Shown here piece by piece: positions 42,054-50,279 of a DNA stretch of 64,000 nt. A model generated the notes under the pieces. That model ran no database searches and had not been told where the DNA came from. It worked only from the letters and a program-made list of their open reading frames with translations. Numbering within the stretch: position 1 is the first letter of the stretch; the number at the start of each line of letters is the position of its first letter. This DNA comes from Paulinella micropora (taxonomy: Eukaryota > Cercozoa > Imbricatea > Euglyphida > Paulinellidae). Position numbers and translations under genes: made by a program. The stretch spans positions 1 to 64,000 of the forward strand of contig WBZZ01006520.1 in NCBI GenBank assembly GCA_019918135.1. The letters are read 5' to 3'.

Positions 42054-43046
42054 ATGCTAAGCAAAGCCACCAAAAGAGTCACTAGCACTGTCAACAAGAG
42101 TCTGAGTCTGGTGCGGACCAGAGCCAAACGGGAAAAACAAGATACCGACGACATTGGCAGCCCGCGGGAGAATCCGTTGCCTCTCGAGAGCGCACAGTAC
42201 TGGTACATCAACCTGACGAACCTACCACTGAGCGCGCTGGATTGGCTCGGCAGATGTTTGCTCGAGACCAAGCAGCAAGCGCCGCCGATTTCGTTTCAGC
42301 TGATCCAGCAGACTCTCCCCCTGACCCCCTGCCCGCACGCAACCGCTGCCTGGCAGAATTACAGCCTGTTCAAACAAACGGGGGACACAGTTTTGCAAGA
42401 ATTCGAACATATCGGACAGTTCAGGAACGCGGCTGGAGCAGAGGATTGGGTGCACGAGGTGCTAGAGCTTGTCGAGACCTTAGCGCCGGCCTACCGCACC
42501 GCAGACCCTGCCGTGCTCTGGCTAGCGCTGGAACGCACAAAGCCCAGGCAGCCGGAGACAGCGGCCGCTCAAGTCGCGGTCGTGTACAGACTGAAAACGG
42601 ACTGCCACTGCGAACGAAGACATCATCGCAGGCTGCCCCCTGTGCTGGCTTTCACGTCTGTCCCCAAGCCCGTCAAAATCACAGGCTCCTCCCTGGCGTA
42701 TGCGGTGGTTTGCCCCAACCACAAACTGAGAGTGCTGCTGGGATGCCTGGCTGCCGCGGCCCGAGAAAAGCGGTCTTTGCGTACCAACCTGAACCTAAAA
42801 GACGACAAGCACCTCCAGGTCACGCTGCTGGATTTCGCTGTCAGGCACCTGAGCAAGCAGGGCGTAGTTGAACACAAGGTCCATTGGCAGACAACGGACC
42901 TCGTCTGCGACCCTAAAGAATTCCCGCTGGAGTTAGCGCTCCTCTTGCAGTGCCATACCGCCGAAGCCAAGCCGATGCGGTTGGTGTATACGTGCGGTGG
43001 CAGGCTGTGCCTCAACGCGAGCAAAAAAGACGAATCCGCGCGATGA
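42054..43046 (+). CDS. Unknown 330-residue protein
   Basis: The frame is whole from ATG 42,054. The first 45 residues are basic (KATKRVTSTVNK, RTRAKREKQ). Then comes a helical region with LPLSALDWLGRCLLE and WVHEVLELVETLAPAY, a CHCERRHHRR cluster near residue 185, and a final part with LQVTLLDFAVRHLSKQG and YTCGGRLCLNASKKD. The Cys/His cluster could bind a metal, but spacing does not match a finger I know. Soluble, probably nuclear or cytoplasmic. No family recognised. Confidence 0.6.
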   Translation: MLSKATKRVTSTVNKSLSLVRTRAKREKQDTDDIGSPRENPLPLESAQYWYINLTNLPLSALDWLGRCLLETKQQAPPISFQLIQQTLPLTPCPHATAAWQNYSLFKQTGDTVLQEFEHIGQFRNAAGAEDWVHEVLELVETLAPAYRTADPAVLWLALERTKPRQPETAAAQVAVVYRLKTDCHCERRHHRRLPPVLAFTSVPKPVKITGSSLAYAVVCPNHKLRVLLGCLAAAAREKRSLRTNLNLKDDKHLQVTLLDFAVRHLSKQGVVEHKVHWQTTDLVCDPKEFPLELALLLQCHTAEAKPMRLVYTCGGRLCLNASKKDESAR

Positions 43047-43479
43047 TGGGGGAGAGGGGTGGTTGGGGGGAGGGACTGGCAGAACGTCGAGAAGGACAAA
43101 AGTATTCTCGCTTAAAGTGTTTGGGCACCAGGTAACGCGCGGCCCGCCTTTGTCTTCCCCCGAGCCTCTCTCCCCCACCCCCACCCCCCCCCCCCCCCCC
43201 CCGCCTCCCTGCAACAAAAAAAATAACGAACAAAAAAGGGGCCAGCGAGACACAAAAAAGTGATCCTACGAATTTTGGGACATCCAAAAAAAGGGTTCCG
43301 GCACGCGTCTAAAAATTGCGGTAGCTGCGTGTGTAGGTGTGTTTTTTCTCTTGTTTTCTTTTTGGTGCTGGAGAGAAGGGGGGGGGGGGGGCCGCCACTT
43401 TTCTTCCCACGTTCGGCGCGCAGCATTCGGTTTGCACCCCGCCCCCCCCTCTCGCACGGAAAACAACAAGGGTCTGATA
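43047..43479. other. Intergenic stretch with a 19-base C run
   Basis: No gene is seen. It has a 19-base C run at 43,184-43,202, A runs, and a G run at 43,379-43,390 close before the next gene. Confidence 0.45.
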
Positions 43480-44085
43480 ATGAGTCTGGCGAGGGGGCTG
43501 CAGACGGCCTCGCGGCTTGGTTTGGCAGATGCGCAGGGCTTGCAGCAGTCCGAAAGTGCCGCGCGGGAACGCCACCAAACACGGTTAGCACAGGAAGAAG
43601 AAGGCCTCCGAGCCGCGTTGGCCGAGGAAGAGGCGCAGAAGGTCGAACTGGCGCAAGACTGTCCAGAGGCGGCGGTCGGAGAGGGGGTCCGGGAACAAAA
43701 GGCAGTCGACGACTGGTGGGGCCACAGACTTTCGAGGCAGGTGCAGTGTGCGGCGTGTACGGGCGCCAGTATCATAGGCCGGGACGAGCTCCGGCTTTGC
43801 CGTCGGTGCCGCCACCGCCGGCTACATTTGTGCCCGAAGCCAGAGTGCACAGCAAATATTTGCTTTGACTGCGGGCTCAACACGCGACCACACGTGTGCC
43901 TCTCGAGATGCGCCAACGGCTGCGTTAGTCAAGACGTTCCGAGTACCCCAAAACCAAAGAAGAAGGAAACCTCCTTCCGGCCACGCCGTGCCGCCAAACG
44001 CTCGGGGCCCAAACGCGGCACTGTGCGCTACTACACAGCAGCAGCATCACCGGCACCGGCCAAAAACTTCTTCACCCGCAGCTGA
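43480..44085 (+). CDS. Coiled-coil zinc-binding protein (RING/TRIAD-like Cys pattern)
   Basis: A whole 201-residue frame starts at ATG 43,480 (MSLARGLQTASRLGLADAQG). Residues 20-75 are a Glu/Gln/Ala-rich coiled coil. From about residue 88 there is a dense Cys pattern: CAACTGASI, LCRRCRHRRLHLCPKPEC, ICFDCG, HVCLSRCANGC. The pairs CxxC...CxxC...C...C...CxxC suggest two zinc sites of ZZ, B-box or RING type. A basic tail (PKPKKKE, RPRRAAKRSGPKRG) should enter the nucleus. An E3 ligase or nucleic-acid-binding role is possible; neither is shown. An AATAAA lies about 80 bases past the stop. Confidence 0.62.
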   Translation: MSLARGLQTASRLGLADAQGLQQSESAARERHQTRLAQEEEGLRAALAEEEAQKVELAQDCPEAAVGEGVREQKAVDDWWGHRLSRQVQCAACTGASIIGRDELRLCRRCRHRRLHLCPKPECTANICFDCGLNTRPHVCLSRCANGCVSQDVPSTPKPKKKETSFRPRRAAKRSGPKRGTVRYYTAAASPAPAKNFFTRS

Positions 44086-44163
44086 CTTGTTTTTACTTCC
44101 AGTGAGCGCGCGCCGAAAAGGCTTTTAAAATGTTTGGTTTAATTTTGAGACATTCTCGGCCCG

Positions 44164-44169
44164 AATAAA
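44164..44169 (+). terminator. AATAAA polyadenylation signal
   Basis: AATAAA lies about 80 bases past the stop of the zinc-binding protein gene. Confidence 0.5.
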
Positions 44170-44289
44170 GGCTCTTAATTTAAAAATCACTGCTTAACAC
44201 CTGTCTAGGCCCCTAGCAAATATAAAGTTCATCCAGCCAAGCACGCGCAACAGAACTCAGCCGGGACATTCGTCGGAGCCTGAGTTCCG

Positions 44290-44670
44290 CTAGGCCAGCC
44301 AGTTCTCGGGGTTGGACAGAGTCCACGTGGTTACGGGGCCTTGGGCCGCCGCGTCAGGGGGCCGCGTCGTCCACAGAGCACCGAATTGCAGCCTGTAGTT
44401 CGACGTGCTGATGCCAACGTCGCGCTGCGGCGGCGGCGTTTTTTTTGGTGGGTGGCTTGTCCTGGTTGAGAAGGCCGGCGCGACGTGCGAGCTGCCGTTA
44501 GAATCAAGGCTCTCCTTGCTACCACGTTTGCGCCGACGGAGGCACGCTAGTGCGATACAGGCCCCCACGAACAACAAGACCTGTTTAGCAGAGTCTTCGG
44601 CATAGGTTGGGTTAATACCACTGCCAGTTTCGTCCGGAAAGCACGGCCGGCCGTCGTCGGCTAGGCACAA
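44290..44670 (-). CDS. Small single-pass membrane protein, start unclear
   Basis: This frame of about 126 residues has a short Cys-containing outer part (CLADDGRPCFPDETGSG), one membrane helix (QVLLFVGACIALACL), a stop-transfer RRRKRG, and a Pro/Thr/Ser-rich inner tail with SHPPKKTPPPQ. This is a type I-like layout. No ATG precedes the outer part in frame, so a spliced leader or a lost start is likely. A partial duplicate of its WAPGA...LADD segment lies just upstream (44,750-44,790). Confidence 0.45.
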   Translation of the reverse strand: MCLADDGRPCFPDETGSGINPTYAEDSAKQVLLFVGACIALACLRRRKRGSKESLDSNGSSHVAPAFSTRTSHPPKKTPPPQRDVGISTSNYRLQFGALWTTRPPDAAAQGPVTTWTLSNPENWLA

Positions 44671-44692
44671 GTCCGCGCCTGGGGCCCAGCCG

Positions 44693-44743
44693 GCAGTGCC
44701 TAGAGGCTGGTTGGCTGGGCCGCCCTTCGCCTCTAGGCACTGC
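44693..44743. repeat. Perfect 15-bp inverted repeat with a 21-base loop
   Basis: GCAGTGCCTAGAGGC at 44,693-44,707 is the exact reverse complement of GCCTCTAGGCACTGC at 44,729-44,743. It is flanked by an imperfect direct repeat of about 40 bases (about 44,650-44,691 and 44,748-44,789, both with GTCGTCGGCTA and GGGGCCCA). It lies about 200 bases inside the right end of the GC-rich block. Confidence 0.75.
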
Positions 44744-44946
44744 TAGCAGTCGTCGGCTAAGGACACGCCCGCCCCGGGGGCCCAACCTGGGGGGCCCGCG
44801 CTAGACCGTCGGCCCTGTGTTGGTGGTGTCGCTCCTTGTGGTCTTCAGCATCCCCATTCAATAGCGCCATCCGGATTGGTTCGTAATAGTTCTTCACAGA
44901 TGTCATCCCAGATGTCATCCACTATGTTGCTCTGATCGCTTTTTTT
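44744..44946. other. Right edge of the GC-rich block, no gene
   Basis: After the direct repeat, GC content falls. A short direct repeat AGATGTCATCC occurs twice at about 44,897-44,920. The block ends in GATCGC and a run of T. No terminal inverted repeat pairs with the left edge. Confidence 0.5.
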
Positions 44947-44951
44947 TTGTG
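44947..44951. repeat. Right copy of the candidate target-site duplication (TTGTG)
   Basis: Partner of the copy at 11,266-11,270. It follows a run of T at the end of the GC-rich block and is followed by Polinton polymerase sequence. Confidence 0.55.
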
Positions 44952-47900
44952 ATGATACAATATCCTATTGCATAATCTGGCCATCATATTGTAAAGTCTC
45001 ATTCTCGCGTGGCATGTGGTAAATAAAGCAACCACAATATTTGTTTTAATCGGGTCGCTCACCGCATCCTGTTTTAAGTCATAACCGGCTTCTACAATTT
45101 GGTCGTTAATTATGTTAATATTTATATTATCCACTGATTTATCGTTCAATAGTTTGTATAAGGTATCTTTATCCTTTATCATTTTGTTCTGTGTTTTATG
45201 TTGTTTCTGTCCAAACTTACCCCATAAAGAGTTCAAGCACAACTTAGCCACTGCTCGCCGTCCTTCGTTTTTAAATATTTTGCTTTCATCCATCTTAACT
45301 CCCATTTTAACTTCCATGCTGTTTATGTAATTTTGTTTTTCGGCTTCCGTATTACATCCCGCGGGGTATCCGCTGGACTCTTGTTTTACTTTCAAGAATG
45401 TCTTTATGTATTCTTTGAATAGGCTACTGCTTTGTTCTTTCCAGTGCCATACTTCATATACTTTTATCAACTTATACCCTTTCTCTAAGGCCTTGTAAAT
45501 TTCTGGAGTTGCCCATGTGCCTGTTATTGCTCGTTCTTTATCTGTGTGCTTACATTCTCCATGTTGCTCAGTCATTCCGCACTTATCGCATAAGTAATAC
45601 ATCATCTTACCTCTGTCCGCCTTCGGTAAGACTGGGTGTAGTAAGCCTCTAGGTGGTAGCATCTTAACCTTAGCCACTCCGAAATATTCTCTGTTTATAA
45701 TTTTATTTTCCATACTTTTTCTTTCCTCCTATTGTTTGGTCTAATAATTATATGGTGTCCGCTTGGATAAAGGTCGTAATACATCACAGCCGGATAAAGT
45801 GAGCATATGTCAATATATTTCGCATACTCATTATCATGTCGTGATTTCCAATATAATTTCAAAGCATTCACTCTACCTCCAAACATTCCCTCTCGTGGGT
45901 TTAGTCCTTCTTGTTCAGTAATTCGTTCGTTTGTATCCTCTGCCAGTCTTTCACTGGTTTTCATCAGGCTCCATTCACACTCCCAGACACTTATTACTTT
46001 TGCTTGTTCGTTAAGTTGTTTTTCTCTTCTCATTGTTTCCTTGTATAGTTCGCCCATTGTCTTATTCTTCTTCACATTCAAAGCATTGCTATTCCAACAC
46101 TTATCACATCCGTGCCAATGACACCCGTAAAACTCATAAGCGGTTTTGTTTTTCTCGTCCCATCCATCTACATACACACGAGATTGCCCGAGTTGAAACA
46201 TTTTTTCACCTCCGTTGAATGCGTGTTTAATATCAGTTTTATCTAACCTGCTTCTGTATGCTAACCATTCTACACAAGCCCTAGAAGTCATCCTGTTTTG
46301 CTTTTCCGCTTTCAATATCGCAATTGAATTCTCTGGCATAAACTTAGCACGATACAAAGCCATAACACAACTCGCAATAGTTGTATATTGAAAAGGGTCA
46401 ATACCAAACTCTAGAAACTGGTTTCTAAAATCTATGCAACCCTTTCTCAGTATATCAACATCTGAATGACAATACTCACCGATTTCCTTCGCCATATCAA
46501 AGTGGTTATGTGCTTTCACTTGTTCGTCATACCATTCAAGAAATTCTTTTCGTTTATCTCCTCGCATCGTGTCGTAGCCGTAATGTTTCTTATGTGGCAT
46601 TACACCGACATAGTTTCTATTTTTTGCAGTATTGAAGAAGTGCGGGAAGAAACCTTTCTTAAGTTCCGTAAGTCCGAATGTCTTTGGAAAGTCTGACAAT
46701 GGCATCGTAAGAAAACTTAGGCTGTCTATAAACCGATACTTCTTAAGTGTCATCATCATAATCTTACCACCTTCATAGATTACAAATGGAGTTTGTCCAT
46801 TATCAACCAACCACTTAAGAATAAACTGACAATCATAACCGCGGGCATTGTGCGCAATAAATGTAAATCCGCTGTGTTTAGTGTCAAAAGCCCAATTACA
46901 GAAATCTTGAATGTTCTTATGTATAATAGGCGGTTCCTTTGCATCGTAATACTGGCTTTCCGCATGATTAACAATGTGCTCACCTGTGTCCTGTGTCGCT
47001 TCAAAGTCAAAGAATATGTATTGCTCTGAAGGGGGTAAGATTTCTTTTTGGATTATTTCACACTGGTGTTCAAGCGGTTTTACTAGTTTGCAATTTCGGC
47101 ATTTCGCATATCCGCATTTGTGCTCATCCTTCTTTCTGTAATTAAGACCGCACGATTTACATTTCGCTTTAACATCGCAGTTTGTCGTCCTGTGATTATT
47201 AAAGCATTCAGTGTTTGGAAACTTTCTATTACACTTCTCACATTCTTTCCACTGGCTCTTGTCATTTATTCCCTTACATCCGTTGGTTTCGCAGATACTA
47301 CATTTGGCTTCGCATGCATGTCTTTCCTTATACACTCTTAGACATAACTCACAGAAATTCTTTTTTCCTAGCATAGACTTCATGTTAGTTATGGCATTGT
47401 AATGTCCCTCAGTCTTTAGAATGTAAAGGTTAGTCAGCCGTTCTCCGTTCGCATCAAGTAGTTCTGTTTTATGAATGACTTTGTCAGGAAATTCAACAAT
47501 AACCAGATTGTATTTAATGTGATTAGCAAATGTATTAATTTCTGGTATTCCACACACATCCTTAATGACTTTCGCTTCATCGTGTAAAGTCTCTGCCATT
47601 TCCTGCTGTATCTTTCTTTTTCCCATTAGTATTGTCTTGAATTTTGGATGTTTTTCAATTTTTGCTTTGACTACAACGATTGCTCGTGCTAAACATAAGT
47701 TATCGCTGTTTGTAATGCAGATTACTCCTTTCTTTCTGTATATATCCAATTTGTTCAAAACCTGTAGCCTTGTTCCACCCGTCGGCATTTTAACAGATTT
47801 CAATACAAATTTTAATTTATCAAAGTTTATTCCGTTCTCATCCATGTAAAGACTTTCGTTGCTTTGAAATATTGCTGACAATCTTTCTAAAACTTTTTCA

Positions 47901-48427
47901 ACAGAGATTTGATTAACTTTGTGCAAGCATGTTGATACTTTTCCATAGTAATCAACAAACTCAATACCTAGGCTAACCTTATCTTCGGGTGCTTGCCGTT
48001 TTACAAAGTCGTTCAACACAATCTCAATAAATCTTATTACATCGCGCATCGTAAATGATCGGAAGTTGCCGTTAATCCTTACCGCATATCGGCTTTCATT
48101 TATTCCTAGTTCGTGTTCCTTGCTGTCGTCCCTCATGATATCATAATTTCCATACCTCAACAAGTCTCTGTAATTTTCTTTCATTTCTTTTTTCTCTTCA
48201 ATCGTAGGTAAAGGTGGTGCTATTGGTATAGCATGGTGTTCGAAATACACCGCACCTCTTACTTGGTTCAAGTAGTTTTGGGCTGTCGGTGTATCAATTT
48301 TATACCCCCTTACCTTCGGTTTGATATATAGCACATCCCCACCCCTGACAGACTTGATTTCGTAATTTATCTTATATTCCCTTCTATCCAACCTGTAGAC
48401 CTTGCCTTTATACGTGTGTGTCTCCAT
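44952..48427 (-). CDS. Polinton part: protein-primed family B DNA polymerase, N-terminal and palm part
   Basis: The start ATG 48,427 opens METHTYKGKVYRLDRREYKI. A long N-terminal part includes a zinc-ribbon array near residues 360-450 (CELCLRVYKERHAC, CSICETNGC, CEKCNRKF, CKSCGLNY, CRNCKLVK). The 3'-5' exonuclease follows: YIFFDFEATQD (Exo I), FIAHNARGYDCQFIL (Exo II), YCHSDVDILRKGC (Exo III). Palm motif A reads DICSLYPAVMYYDLYPSG and motif B AVAKLCLNSLWGKFGQ. This is the protein-primed polymerase of Polintons. The remaining C-terminal part lies at 10,752-11,270 beyond the inserted block. The fossil gene carries the insertion and about one further break. Confidence 0.88.
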
Positions 48428-48592
48428 GTTTGATAATAGTATATCAAGGAAAATATAATTTTATAAAATTAAAATATTTGTCTGCCTCAATCGGTCGTCC
48501 CCTCGTGGCCTCGTGTGTGCCCCTATATATAAGGACCCTCCTTGTCTTTAAATGGAAATTCAGTGGTTTCCGCAGAGAAACCTTTTTGATTA

Positions 48593-48760
48593 TCAATACT
48601 TACCATACCCGCAACCGCAGTGGCAGTTATGTTCCATGTATCCACACATATTACATCTATCATCTTCATCCTTCTTTATTCTATCCATATACTCTTTGCT
48701 TGGCCTTGGAGGAACTGGAGGTTTTTCTTTTTCTGCTGAAATATGTTTCTGAGACTTCAT
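48593..48760 (-). CDS. Polinton part: 55-residue Cys/His-rich miniprotein
   Basis: A short frame from ATG 48,760 encodes MKSQKHISAEKEKPPVPPRP, then a charged helix (EYMDRIKKDEDD) and the metal-type cluster CNMCGYMEHNCHCGCGYG. Its start overlaps the end of the upstream gene by four bases in the ATGA manner. The CxxC...HxCxCxC cluster suggests one zinc site. It is too short for routine gene calling but has a good start, even composition and gene-like overlap. Confidence 0.5.
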   Translation of the reverse strand: MKSQKHISAEKEKPPVPPRPSKEYMDRIKKDEDDRCNMCGYMEHNCHCGCGYGKY

Positions 48761-49095
48761 ATGTCGCGTTTTGTTTCCATTATGTATTTCAGCACCACAT
48801 CCACACTTAAAATCTTTATGCTTCCAAATTTTTTCTTTTCTTTTTTGATTATTCTTGTTTCTTTATCGTAATTAATTTTCCATTCCTCGTATTTAGGTAT
48901 TATATTTTCCTCGTGATATTTCTTTGCTTCTTCCAATGCTTGCTCTTTTGATTTTTTCTTTCCGATACAGAAACTCTTACACATAACCTTTCCTCCTTCT
49001 CTCCATTGAACTTTTACCATTGGTCTCTTTTCATTATTCTTTACCATAACACAACCTCTAGACATTCTAAATCTCTGAGTGTCTTCGTTTGTCAT
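48757..49095 (-). CDS. Polinton part: AP2/integrase-DNA-binding-like protein
   Basis: The 112-residue protein begins MTNEDTQRFRMSRGCVMV and has KVQWREGGKVMCKSFCIGKK followed by SKEQALEEAKKYHEE. Three strands with a W, R and G-G turn, then a helix of E/A/K, is the AP2/ERF-type DNA-binding fold, also seen in phage integrase arms. It lies at the outer end of the Polinton, where regulators or accessory factors occur. A CTATATG box lies just upstream of the ATG. Confidence 0.5.
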   Translation of the reverse strand: MTNEDTQRFRMSRGCVMVKNNEKRPMVKVQWREGGKVMCKSFCIGKKKSKEQALEEAKKYHEENIIPKYEEWKINYDKETRIIKKEKKKFGSIKILSVDVVLKYIMETKRDI

Positions 49096-49130
49096 TCTAT
49101 ATGTGTCTTTATTTTATTTCTTTAAATAAT

Positions 49131-50160
49131 AATTATTTAAAGGTAGCCCTTTTTCTTTCTTTTGTCTGTCTGTATTCGTTATAAATAGATAGACGAAATA
49201 ATGAATAACGGCTCTTAGTGTGGTTTCTGTGATGAAACTGTGTCGTATTTAATCAAAACACCACATAGTAGTGGTGAGGTGGCGGGGCTGTGAAATACCT
49301 CTCTCAAATATATAAACAGGCCTGTCACTTTTTGTCAGATACATCGCTCAAGATGCAAAAATTACATTCTATTTTTGAAAATTTCATCACACCAGTCAGA
49401 AATTTTAGCACACTAAGGAAAAAACTATATAATGTGTGGGGAACTATTTGGAAGAGATTATGGATAGTAACGCCCCCCCCAAAACTCACCCAAACCCAAA
49501 CCACCACACGGAAGTGGTGGGGGGGGGGGGGAGCAGTGTAGTTGTAACGCACTCATAGTGATGAAGGATGATGTGAGTAATACATGGATGTAAGTAGTAG
49601 AGGGGGCCACTTCGGGGTACGCATACGTTAATACAGGTACTCACATAAATAAGAAATACAAGTACACACAGCGCAGCAAAGAGAGCTTAAATATCTCGTT
49701 ATCTTTTCTAAAAGTATATCGTAGGCAAGTGTGCCGTCTGTGATCACTTTCACGGAAACCTAACCAATTTTTTAGCGGCGGGGCCGGCCTGAAAGATCCA
49801 GGAAAATATTAGACGGTCCTGCTTGTCTTTTTTGCGGAAAACGCAACTTTTTTTGGACGGGCCTGCCTGTTTTTTTTGCGGAAACGCAACCTTTTTTTCG
49901 CTATGAATTCCACTTGGAAAAAACGGGCCGCACGGTTATGGAAAAAAGTTTTTGAAAAGTCTCTAGTGGTAAAAATAAAAAACGCTTTAGGACTGGCGAT
50001 CCCCTTGTGTGTTTTTTCTAATCTAGCTGATAGGCTATTTCTATACTAGCTAGACTGGCTATAGCTAGTATAGACGGGCGATCCCCTGTCCTCTGTCATA
50101 TTGAAACATTATATCTACATTCTCAAGGATACCACAAAAAGTCAAGCCTAAAACTGCACA
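49131..50160. other. Host or element-flank DNA without recognised genes
   Basis: The stretch holds short tandem text (TAGATAGA near 49,185), a C run (49,473-49,480) and a facing G run (49,519-49,531) that could pair through CCACACGGAAGTGG. It also has a repeated phrase on TTTTTTTGCGGAAA and CGCAAC near 49,828-49,890, and a CTAGCT-rich part near 50,020-50,080. The Polinton right end should lie at the left of this stretch. Confidence 0.4.
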
Positions 50161-50279
50161 TTCATCGAGATGGGACCTTGTTTGCGCAGTTTAATTCTAT
50201 TATTACTAATAAGATGTTCCTGTCTCCACTCTCCATTCGTAGAGTCCTCTCCACTCTCCTCGCACCCAAAAGATTCATG

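Larger units (their letters stand above)
11271..44946. mobile_element. GC-rich, gene-dense block of unknown origin inserted in the Polinton
   Basis: A 33,676-bp block stands out by high GC content, intergenic G or C runs, close gene spacing and lack of recognised cellular or Polinton genes. It holds about 16 genes on both strands, several in paralogous sets. AATAAA signals overlap or closely follow plus-strand stops. I see no terminal inverted repeats: the first and last 40 bases do not match in either orientation. A gene at the left edge is cut by the boundary, so the block may be a fragment of something larger. No capsid, DNA polymerase, helicase, integrase or recombinase gene was found. 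Options are a piece of a large nuclear DNA virus, a giant cargo element, or foreign chromosomal DNA. Many frames are interrupted; it is treated as a fossil. Confidence 0.75.
1..49130. mobile_element. Polinton (Maverick) fossil, interrupted by a 33.7-kb insertion
   Basis: The AT-rich flanks 1-11,270 and 44,947 to about 49,130 together hold the parts of a Polinton: fibre, packaging ATPase, adenain-like protease, penton-like protein, major capsid protein and protein-primed polymerase. The left end lies outside the window. The right end is set only by the last Polinton-like gene, because the partner terminal inverted repeat cannot be seen. The element is broken, with about half a dozen breaks besides the large insertion, yet most parts read well, which suggests a fairly recent integration. 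No integrase is visible; it may lie to the left. Base composition and the TATA-like starts differ sharply from the inserted GC-rich block. Confidence 0.88.

Noticed and set aside
11271-44946. Herpesvirus-piggyBac hybrid (Teratorn-like) origin
   Set aside because: The piggyBac gene lies 7 kb outside the block and no herpesvirus core gene is seen.
11271-44946. Starship-type element with a tyrosine recombinase captain
   Set aside because: No tyrosine recombinase pattern (R...HxxR...Y) was found near either edge.
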